Below are positions 56,495 to 62,958 of a stretch of 62,958 nt of DNA, in pieces. The stretch is from an uncultured Collinsella sp. (GTDB taxonomy: Bacteria; Actinomycetota; Coriobacteriia; Coriobacteriales; Coriobacteriaceae): the NCBI GenBank assembly GCA_934621885.1, contig CAKTUH010000006.1, positions 1 through 62,958 on the forward strand, read 5' to 3'. The position numbers and the translations under genes were made by a program. Each line of letters begins with the position of its first letter. The stretch's first letter is position 1. The notes under the pieces were generated by a model. That model had not been told where the DNA came from. It did not search any database and saw only the letters and a list, made by a program, of their open reading frames with translations.

Positions 56495-57142
56495 ATGAGC
56501 AACGAGCAAGAGAAGAAATCGGTCCGAACAGCCTCGAGGCGCAGCAATGCCGCGCAGGAGCGCCTTGAGCAGATTGTGCTCGCTGCCGTCAAGATCATTA
56601 ACGCGCGTGGCTATAACGGCATGTCGCTGCAGGCAGTCGCAGACGAGGTGGGGATCACCCAGGCGGGCGTGCTTCACTATGTAGGCAACAAGCAGGGCCT
56701 TTTGCTCGAGGTTATTCAGCATTACTACAAACGAAGCTCTAGCACCCAAGACTACTGGACTTTGTTTGCCCCCGGTGGCGCCCTTGAGGGGCAAAAGCCA
56801 AAAATTCCTGAGTACCTGCGCCTAATTGTCGCGGAAAACGCCAACCAGCCCGAACTCGTCATGCTGTTTCAGACGCTCAACACCGAGGCGATGTCACCCG
56901 AAAGCCCGATGCACGAATATTTCAACGATTACTCGCGTACTGCCACCCACCCGTCAGAAGTGCCGTCATGGTTGGTGCCCGAAGGCGTCGACGCCGGTGA
57001 GACGCTCTCGTGTGCTCTGGCCGCCATGTACGGCCTCGAAGGCCGCTGGCTCGCCCGTCCGGACGAAGTCGATTACAAAACCGAATGGGCAAAGTTCGAG
57101 GATGTCCTGTTCCCCCTACCGCTGTGGAAAGACTATCGCTAA
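56495..57142 (+). CDS. TetR family transcriptional regulator
   Basis: A 215-residue TetR regulator. The HTH domain (about 20-68) reads AAVKIINARGYNGMSLQAVADEVGITQAGVLHYVGNK, with recognition part ITQAGVLHYVGNKQGLL. The C-terminal domain contains AENANQPELVMLFQTLNTEA, typical of TetR_C sugar-locus repressors. It is divergent from the MFS transporter and probably represses the transporter-glycosidase-kinase set. The ATG follows a weak TGGATTTTC. It converges on a LuxR-type gene with a family B palindrome between them. Confidence 0.86.
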   Translation: MSNEQEKKSVRTASRRSNAAQERLEQIVLAAVKIINARGYNGMSLQAVADEVGITQAGVLHYVGNKQGLLLEVIQHYYKRSSSTQDYWTLFAPGGALEGQKPKIPEYLRLIVAENANQPELVMLFQTLNTEAMSPESPMHEYFNDYSRTATHPSEVPSWLVPEGVDAGETLSCALAAMYGLEGRWLARPDEVDYKTEWAKFEDVLFPLPLWKDYR

Positions 57143-57169
57143 CGCAAATAGCTGGACCCGAATCGAAAA

Positions 57170-57202
57170 CCACCACAAAGGTGCCTGTCCCCTTTGTGGT
57201 GG
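57170..57202. repeat. REP-like palindrome, family B copy 4
   Basis: Perfect arms CCACCACAAAGG and CCTTTGTGGTGG (57170-57181/57191-57202), loop TGCCTGTCC. It lies between two convergent stops and 4 bases from the LuxR stop; it could serve both as terminator. Confidence 0.88.
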
Positions 57203-57206
57203 TTGG

Positions 57207-58751
57207 CTAGTCTTGGGGCGTCCAGGACCAGAAGTAATTGATGAGCGCCACGCGCGATGTCGTTCCGACTTTTTTGCTGATCGATGAGATATGGCGATAG
57301 AGCGTGGAGCGCGAAAGGAACAGCGATGCCGCCACGTCCTGCACGCTGTCGTCCGATACGACCAGCGCCTCCAGCACATCGCGCTCGCGCTTGGTGAGCT
57401 CAAAGGTGGCGACAAAGCCATTAAGCCGTTCGTCAAACGAAAGCTCCGGCGCTTCCAAGGGCACCGTGTCCGCCTGATCGGGTGCGCAGCTCACACCAAG
57501 ATCGTCGGTGGCAAATGCCAGCTCGCCTTGCTGCACCGCCTCGTCGACATGTCGCCCAAACTGCCCCAATAGCGAGATTGCAATACCCGCAAGCAGCACG
57601 AGCGTCGCGGCCACCGCCACCAGCACGTTCCGGCTCAAGATAATCGCCACCGCCGGCGCCGTCACCAACAGCGCGCAGATGCTGTTGATGACGCGGCCCA
57701 TACACGGCCATAGATACGACCAGCGCGCATACATCGAAATCGCAGCGAACTTCGTGATAAAGAACACCACAAAAAAGCCCGAGCCTAGGTAGAAGATTAT
57801 CGTGGCGGCGAGCACGTTGCCACCATTATCGTCGGTGATAAGCGCAAAGAATGAGAGCGCGGACAGCATGGCGGCGCACGTCATGATGATATTCATATAC
57901 GAGCGTCCGCGCAGGTCGTACAGGACGCCGGCAGCTAAAGCACCTACGACCAGCAGCAGGCGCGGCCAGTTGCCTAAATCGATGACGCCGGCAGCATGAG
58001 AAATCGTGAGTCCCACGTTGAGGGCGGCGAACACGCCGGTGAGACCGGCGGTCGCCACTGTCAGGCGCACCACGGCGGCACGAAACGCCGCCTTTGCCTC
58101 GGGGTCGCTTTGCCATTTGGCGCCATATTCCAGCGCGTCGACCGACAGCTCGGCAAAACCGGCATCGAACTCGGGATCGGACTCGTCGCGCAGTTTGGCA
58201 CGGCGAACGCCGTGAAGCAGCACCACTTGGACGATAGCGCAGACAACTAGAACAAACTGCTGTAGAATGCCCGCGGGCAGCACCACATGGTTGAACACTT
58301 GGACCATAACGCCCAAGGCATAGGAAAGCGCCGCTGCGCGCGCCAAACAGGGCGTCCGCGCAAAGCGGCGTGCAAAGTTGGCGTGAACGACCGATCCGCA
58401 ATAACCCAGCGCGCCGCACGCGACCAGAGCCCCAAGGATCATCATGTCAAACCGAACCGCCATGACCATCAACAGCAATGCCGACACCAGCAGCACGCCC
58501 GTGATTTCGCTTATCGTATCGATTGCTTGGGGCCGGCGATAGTACAGGATGGGACGCACGAAATAGCCGATCACACTCGAACCGAGGATAATGCTCTCGC
58601 AGATGACGGCCTCGCTTGACGGCACAAATTCGGCCACGCGCAGGTCAAAGAAGTACTTGCCGGCCAAAAACGTGAAAAAGAAAAGCGCCAGGCACAGAAT
58701 CTCCCGTATGCCCCGGCGCAAATATGCGGTTGTGTCTCCCAGGTCCCTCAT
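57207..58751 (-). CDS. Polytopic membrane protein with C-terminal LuxR DNA-binding domain
   Basis: A 514-residue protein with about 12 hydrophobic segments (1-~410) and a cytoplasmic LuxR-type HTH at the C-terminus (about 447-510: FELTKRERDVLEALVVSDDS, then SLFLSRSTLYRHISSISKKVG). This layout is common in Coriobacteriia, where families of such one-component membrane regulators exist; the membrane part, MFS-like in length, presumably senses a ligand. The ATG at 58751 (MRDLGDTTAY) was preferred over a GTG four codons upstream. Its place between two glycosidase clusters hints at control of one of them. Confidence 0.88.
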   Translation of the reverse strand: MRDLGDTTAYLRRGIREILCLALFFFTFLAGKYFFDLRVAEFVPSSEAVICESIILGSSVIGYFVRPILYYRRPQAIDTISEITGVLLVSALLLMVMAVRFDMMILGALVACGALGYCGSVVHANFARRFARTPCLARAAALSYALGVMVQVFNHVVLPAGILQQFVLVVCAIVQVVLLHGVRRAKLRDESDPEFDAGFAELSVDALEYGAKWQSDPEAKAAFRAAVVRLTVATAGLTGVFAALNVGLTISHAAGVIDLGNWPRLLLVVGALAAGVLYDLRGRSYMNIIMTCAAMLSALSFFALITDDNGGNVLAATIIFYLGSGFFVVFFITKFAAISMYARWSYLWPCMGRVINSICALLVTAPAVAIILSRNVLVAVAATLVLLAGIAISLLGQFGRHVDEAVQQGELAFATDDLGVSCAPDQADTVPLEAPELSFDERLNGFVATFELTKRERDVLEALVVSDDSVQDVAASLFLSRSTLYRHISSISKKVGTTSRVALINYFWSWTPQD

Positions 58752-58863
58752 GGTAAACCCCACCCGCTTAGATGTCCGGAAACCATTTTAATGGAGAACG
58801 GGTCTTAGTACGCGCGCGATACCCGAACTGTTACGCATCAGCCCCCCAACCGCCCGAGACAGC

Positions 58864-58930
58864 AGTTGCGGTGAAATAGTTCCTGTTTGACCGGCCCGGG
58901 CTGTCATTTAGGAACTATTCCACCGCAACT
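58864..58930. repeat. REP-like palindrome, family C copy 3
   Basis: 21-base arms with one mismatch (58864-58884/58910-58930), identical in the arms to copy 2 except where the single mismatch moves. It lies in the 261-base gap between the membrane LuxR gene and the GH140-like gene. Confidence 0.88.
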
Positions 58931-59012
58931 TATAAAGGGGACTGGGTTGTTGTGTCGGAGAAAGGGGAGGTACCCGGGCCGAAGGGTGAAGCTCGAGATC
59001 GAAACTCGGGCG

Positions 59013-60326
59013 TTAGCGCCCGGGGGCCAGGATCACCAGCGCGTCGTGCCCAAAGGGATGCTGAGCCACGCGCACGGTGCCGTCGCCGTTATCGCGCACG
59101 GGCAGCTTGGCGATGCGCTTGGCCTCCATGTCGAGGGCCGTCGCCGTCCAGCCACGCGCACTATCGAGCTTAAACGTGAGCACAGTGGTGCGCGGCAGGT
59201 AGGTGACGACGCGATCGCCAATACGCGCCACACGGATGGCCTCGCGCGCGTCGTCGAGCAGCTCCTGTGCGGGGACCACGGCAAGGGCGTCGTCGCACGC
59301 CGTGGCGCCCAGGCCGGCAAGCACATGCTCGATGGCGGCAAAGTCCCACACGCCCGCAAACTGCAGGCACTCCTGCCAGCGGAACGGCATGTCAAATCCC
59401 TCGCCCAGCACCGAGCCATGGCTCTTGCTGGTCTGCCAGTTCCAAACGCCGTGGGCGCCGTAGGTCACGCCGGCGCTGGCACCGGCAAGGATCGACGACC
59501 ACACGCTCGCGCGGCAATCCTGCGCGGTAAAGCGCCAGTACACGTTGCGCGAGGCACCCATCTGCTCGTAGCAAGGCTCGGAGTTGACCATCGGCTTTTT
59601 GGGGTAGTTGGCGATAAAGTCCCGCGGCAGCTGCCAGGCCTCGGGCTGGCCCTCGTAGTTGTGGCCGGGCTGGAACATGTAAAAGTCCAGGCGATCGACA
59701 AACTGTGCCGGGATGGCGCGGTTGCCGCGGTTGATGTGCATGGTGCGCAGGGCCTCGGGCGCGCGCTTCACGACCTCATCGAGCGCATCCTCGTAATAGG
59801 CGATGGCCTCGTCGCTCGCAAAGTCGGTGTCGCCCGTCACCACGTAGACGGGATCGAACTCGCCCAGGTTCTCAACGACGCGGGCAACGTGGGCGCGAAC
59901 CTCCTCGCGCGGCATGACCTCGGCACCGCAGCGCTCGGCAATCTTAGCGCCCCAGGTACCGGGCACGTAATTGCACCACATGAGCACAAGCGCCGGACGA
60001 ATGCCGTGCTCGACGGCAGCGCGGCACATGGCAGCAGCGCGGTCCCAGTATGCCTGGTTGGGCTGGGACCAATCAAAGTGCACGCCATCCTCGCTGGCAT
60101 AGGGCCAAATGCCCAGATCGGGGCAGCAGCGATCCCACTGCGGCAGCGTGTTGATCTGCAGCACATTCATGCCCTGCTCGGCACGACGGGTCAGATAGTA
60201 ATCCCAGTCGGCCTCGGGAATGCTGGTAAACGCACTCCAGCACGTATCGGCAAACCAAAAGAACGGCTTGTCCTCACACAAAAAGCCATCCTGACGACCG
60301 TTAACGGTCAGCTTTCCCAATCTCAT
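59013..60326 (-). CDS. DUF4038-type glycoside hydrolase (GH140-like)
   Basis: A 437-residue cytoplasmic TIM-barrel enzyme with a C-terminal beta domain of DUF5060-like collagen-binding type (about 350-437). The barrel starts FFWFADTCWSAFTSIP and has MNVLQINTLPQW, VLMWCNYVPGTWG, YVVTGDTDFASD and PMVNSEPCYEQMG. In the GH140 apiosidase family the catalytic pair is an Asp and a Glu; the Asp of TGDTDF and the Glu of NSEP fit those places. An apiosidase or related role is inferred. The ATG at 60326 has AAAGGA 7 bases upstream. It follows the EIIBC gene across a strong terminator. Confidence 0.82.
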   Translation of the reverse strand: MRLGKLTVNGRQDGFLCEDKPFFWFADTCWSAFTSIPEADWDYYLTRRAEQGMNVLQINTLPQWDRCCPDLGIWPYASEDGVHFDWSQPNQAYWDRAAAMCRAAVEHGIRPALVLMWCNYVPGTWGAKIAERCGAEVMPREEVRAHVARVVENLGEFDPVYVVTGDTDFASDEAIAYYEDALDEVVKRAPEALRTMHINRGNRAIPAQFVDRLDFYMFQPGHNYEGQPEAWQLPRDFIANYPKKPMVNSEPCYEQMGASRNVYWRFTAQDCRASVWSSILAGASAGVTYGAHGVWNWQTSKSHGSVLGEGFDMPFRWQECLQFAGVWDFAAIEHVLAGLGATACDDALAVVPAQELLDDAREAIRVARIGDRVVTYLPRTTVLTFKLDSARGWTATALDMEAKRIAKLPVRDNGDGTVRVAQHPFGHDALVILAPGR

Positions 60327-60456
60327 CTGCATGTCCTTTCGCTCGATAAAGGAATTGCGAACCGGCAGAAGCTTTCGCGATAACCCCGTGCGAAAGCCCC
60401 TGACGCTTAGCAAGCCCTGGCAGGCGGGACTCCCCCGCCCCAACCAGTCTACCTTG

Positions 60457-60493
60457 CAAAAAGGACCCCGCCGGGCTTGCGCCTGACGGGGCC
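60457..60493 (-). terminator. Terminator of the EIIBC gene
   Basis: GGCCCCGTCAGGC pairs with GCCCGGCGGGGTCC (GC-rich, one bulge) and is followed on the minus strand by TTTTTGC. Confidence 0.9.
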
Positions 60494-60534
60494 CTGTCGT
60501 GTAGGTAAGGTCGTATGCGACCGAGGGTTTGGCC

Positions 60535-61962
60535 TTAGGCCTCCATCTCGGCAAGCTCCTCCTTGGAGAAGCCGGTCAGGAAGACCACGATGGCGGCGAT
60601 GACAAAGGAGATTGCCATACCGACGATAGCCCAGACGGTGTTCATCTGGCCACCCTGCAGGTAGTTGGTGAAGACCAGGAAGTTGGAGGCACCGCCGGCG
60701 AGGTAGTAGGTAACACCCATGAGGCCGGAGAACACAGCGCCGATAGCACCACCGATGAACATGCCGAGCATGGTGCGACGGAAGCGCATGAGGATACCGA
60801 AGAGCGCGGGCTCGGTGACGCCGCCGGCGATGGCGGAGATGACGTAGCCCAGAGCGAGACCCTTCTCGTCGGGGTTCTTCATCTTGAGGAAGGCACCGAA
60901 GGCGCAGCCCCAGACAGCGGCCATAGCGCAGTTGGTGGAGACGAAGACGAAGGGATCGTAGCCGGCGGCGATGATCTGAACCTGAGCGAGCAGGATGACG
61001 GGCATGTGCATGCCGCAGACCACGAAGAGCTGCCAGAAGGCGCCGAGGACGGCCATAACGATCAGGACACCGAAGCCACCCATGTCAGCCAGGCCAAAGA
61101 GGGCGTTGGCGATGACGTTGCCGATCTCGTTACCGACCGGGGCAAGGACGATGAAAGCGATGGGGATAGTGACGATCATGGTGCAGAACGGCGTAAAGAC
61201 CGTGGACAGCACGTCGGGCATGACCTTCTTAAAGAACTTCTCGATGAAGTAGAGGACAGGCACCGAAAGGATGATCGGCAGGACGGACTGCTGATAGTTG
61301 GCAGCGGCGATCTGGATGCCGTAGACGGAGATGATTCCGCCGCCCTCCTGGGTCGCGACGCTCACGACGGACGGGGCCATGAGGGCGCCGCCGAGGAGCA
61401 TGCCCAGAACCGGGGAGGCGCCGAGCTTCTTAGCAGCGGCATAGCCCAGGTAGATGGGGATAAAGGTAAACGTGGCCTCGTACAGGGTGGTGTAGAGGAA
61501 CGTGTAGGTCGGATCGGTGTCGGAAAGGACGCCGAGCATGGTGGGGCCGAGAACCGCAGCGATGGTGCGGAACAGACCGCCGGCCATGAGCAGCGGGATC
61601 AGCTGGGTCATGGAGCCCGACAGATAGTCGAGGATGATGTTGGGCAGGTTCTTGAGCTCGAACTTCTCCTTGGGAGCGTCGAGGTTCTCGTCGACCGCGG
61701 CACCCTGCTTGACGCCGGAGATGGCGACGAACTCGGCAAGCACCTTGGGCACGTTCTGGCCGATGATGACCTGGAGCTGGCTGCCGGCGAACTGGCAACC
61801 CAGAACACCCTTGACCTTCTTGATCTTCTCCACGTCGGCCTTGTTGTTGTCCTTGAGCGTCAGACGCAGGCGCGTCATGCAGTTGGTGGCGACGGTGACG
61901 TTCTCCGCACCGCCCACGAGCTCGAGGACATCGGTGGCAATCTGCTTGTTATCTACTGCCAT
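60535..61962 (-). CDS. PTS beta-glucoside-type EIIBC
   Basis: A 475-residue permease of the glucose/beta-glucoside PTS superfamily. The EIIB domain (1-~85) has the phospho-cysteine in VATNCMTRLRLTLKD (about 30) and GCQFAGSQLQVIIG. The EIIC domain (about 105-460) has about ten membrane segments with GGLFRTIAAVLG, GGGIISVYGIQI and AGGVTEPALFGI, the conserved GITEP-like sugar-site motif. No EIIA domain is attached; the crr product at 47878 is a candidate donor. The ATG at 61962 (MAVDNK) has GGGGAGGGG 5 bases upstream. A 511-base divergent gap with many GTTTAC motifs lies upstream. Confidence 0.93.
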   Translation of the reverse strand: MAVDNKQIATDVLELVGGAENVTVATNCMTRLRLTLKDNNKADVEKIKKVKGVLGCQFAGSQLQVIIGQNVPKVLAEFVAISGVKQGAAVDENLDAPKEKFELKNLPNIILDYLSGSMTQLIPLLMAGGLFRTIAAVLGPTMLGVLSDTDPTYTFLYTTLYEATFTFIPIYLGYAAAKKLGASPVLGMLLGGALMAPSVVSVATQEGGGIISVYGIQIAAANYQQSVLPIILSVPVLYFIEKFFKKVMPDVLSTVFTPFCTMIVTIPIAFIVLAPVGNEIGNVIANALFGLADMGGFGVLIVMAVLGAFWQLFVVCGMHMPVILLAQVQIIAAGYDPFVFVSTNCAMAAVWGCAFGAFLKMKNPDEKGLALGYVISAIAGGVTEPALFGILMRFRRTMLGMFIGGAIGAVFSGLMGVTYYLAGGASNFLVFTNYLQGGQMNTVWAIVGMAISFVIAAIVVFLTGFSKEELAEMEA

Positions 61963-62068
61963 GGGACCCCTCCCCATATCATCGTGTGCCTACTCGTTTG
62001 GGCGTAGGCACGCCTTTGGCTCGGCGACTATAACCCCTTACGGCTGCCGAACCCTTGGATACGCTGTC

Positions 62069-62447
62069 GTAAACAATGTGTTTACTGAACGTTTACAGGC
62101 TTTAGTTTACACGGAACGTCTAATTTGTGGCAATTTTGCCGTCTGTAGTCCGGTGAACGGTAGGAAATCGGGGGTGAGCGTAATTGTATGACGAGGCATT
62201 ACATATTGAGGTGTCTGTTTCGATTCGGTTGTTTACGTGGGCTTTTGCTTTTTCTAGCCCCTCTGCGACCTGTTTACTCATCAACAAAATACCTGTTAGA
62301 TACTAGTAAACGCATGTTTAGTACTTCACTGAGTGTTCAATTTGACCGTTTACCGAGTTCACCTGCTTGTTCTCTATTTCTGCATGCTTGTTCTCTATTT
62401 CTGCATTACACTAAACATGTTTAAATTGTCTTGCCGCAATTGTTTAC
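62069..62447. promoter_or_regulatory. Array of GTTTAC/GTAAAC motifs in a divergent promoter
   Basis: Nine exact GTTTAC hexamers on either strand: 62069 (reverse), 62080, 62091, 62105, 62231, 62272, 62306 (reverse), 62348 and 62442. The first two form GTAAAC-N5-GTTTAC. The AT-rich region between the EIIBC gene and the gene at 62474 (61963-62473) holds no other gene. Regulator unknown. Confidence 0.6.
62364..62405. repeat. Perfect 21-base tandem duplication
   Basis: Two adjoining identical 21-base units (62364-62384 and 62385-62405; starting TGCTTGTTCTC), about 70-110 bases before the start at 62474. Confidence 0.9.
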
Positions 62448-62473
62448 TACTCGCGGCGCAAGGGAGGCAGCCC

Positions 62474-62958
62474 ATGGAACTCAAATCGTGCACCTACGCA
62501 ACCGTCACCACGCTGGGTGACTTTGGACCCTGGATCAGCAAGATCGTCCTCGATCTACCGTGCACCGTGCACGCCAACGATATCGACACGCACTCCTTCC
62601 ATATATATGTAGAGCGCCACGAGCGTTCGGGCGAGGTCCTGCTGCGCAAGGAGCGTGGCGCCGACCATGCCGCGCCGTCCGTGGGATATATCGATGTTCT
62701 CGCCGCGTATCCCTGTGATGAGAACGGCCGCAAGCTCGCCGTGGGCACCCATGTGGCGCTCGAGGTTGCCGAGCAGCGCCTGACCAAGACCATCGAGGGC
62801 GGCGTGATGGGCTCGCGCCTGCTCGATAACCAGCTGCGCGTCGTTCAGCTCGTGGCCCTGCCGGGTAATGACGACGACGATCCCACCAGCGGCCTGGTCT
62901 TCGACACCTGCCGCGGCGACATCTGCCCCGCGCTCAAGGGCTGGAGCAACGCCACGCA
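62474..62958 (+). CDS. Protein of unknown function, cut by the window end
   Basis: The first 161 codons of an open frame that runs off the right edge without a stop. It starts MELKSCTYATVTTLGDFGPW after GGGAGGCAGCCC. The visible part is a mixed strand-rich domain (ISKIVLDLP, VHANDIDTHSFHIYVER, GYIDVLAAYPCD) with no signal peptide. Such a domain could precede a hydrolase or esterase domain, but nothing in view proves this. It is divergent from the EIIBC gene and shares the GTTTAC-rich promoter region, so a role in the same glycoside system is plausible. Confidence 0.7.
   Translation, partial: MELKSCTYATVTTLGDFGPWISKIVLDLPCTVHANDIDTHSFHIYVERHERSGEVLLRKERGADHAAPSVGYIDVLAAYPCDENGRKLAVGTHVALEVAEQRLTKTIEGGVMGSRLLDNQLRVVQLVALPGNDDDDPTSGLVFDTCRGDICPALKGWSNAT

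Overview
The window looks like chromosome of a Collinsella-type member of the Coriobacteriia. This rests on high-GC codon use, a dnaK-grpE-dnaJ-hspR heat-shock operon with HspR instead of HrcA/CIRCE, a DUF5692 membrane protein, a polytopic-membrane LuxR regulator, a mannose PTS with a ManO-like partner, a nickel-hydrogenase maturation set and many plant-glycoside genes. The genus is an inference; no rRNA or other marker is present.

Layout. 1-4.4 kb: tRNA-Arg(CCT), the mannose PTS operon manXYZ-manO (minus strand) and hypA. 4.5-9.3 kb: a 925-residue Fe-S/FAD oxidoreductase, divergent from a TetR regulator and a DUF5692 membrane protein, with twin operators between. 9.5-17.3 kb: a membrane-anchored acidic protein, ClpB, and three small secreted or anchored proteins, two of them paralogues with almost identical 3' ends. 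17.3-25 kb: an aconitase-like hydratase, the hspR-dnaJ-grpE-dnaK operon and a 2[4Fe-4S] ferredoxin. 25-29 kb: nadA-nadB-nadC-niaR, preceded by a long palindrome that overlaps a good promoter. 29.5-38.4 kb: a 2.2-kilo-residue sortase-anchored surface protein facing a LytTR response regulator and its histidine kinase. 38.4-46.6 kb: thioredoxin, NikR, hypF, hypC, hypD, hypE and a HAD phosphatase. 47-62 kb: a lipoprotein, EIIA(Glc), a GH1 6-phospho-beta-glucosidase with an RpiR regulator, pyrE, a ROK kinase, a DUF5060/DUF5605-type glycosidase, an MFS transporter with a TetR regulator, a membrane LuxR regulator, a GH140-like glycosidase and a beta-glucoside EIIBC. A gene of unknown function runs off the right end.

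The genes suggest a fermentative gut anaerobe that imports mannose-type sugars and beta-glucosides by PTS, cleaves plant glycosides inside the cell, makes NAD de novo under NiaR control and matures a [NiFe] hydrogenase whose structural genes and hypB are not in view.

The most unusual content is between genes. At least ten families of perfect or near-perfect long inverted repeats (REPIN-like, several with a GGGAC core) occur, often touching stop codons. A 205-bp palindromic element of the same general kind sits inside hypF without breaking the frame. A different structured element occurs three times (near 4.4, 47.0 and 51.3 kb) with conserved internal bases and compensating stem changes, as expected for a conserved RNA fold. 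These are the best candidates for undescribed biology here.
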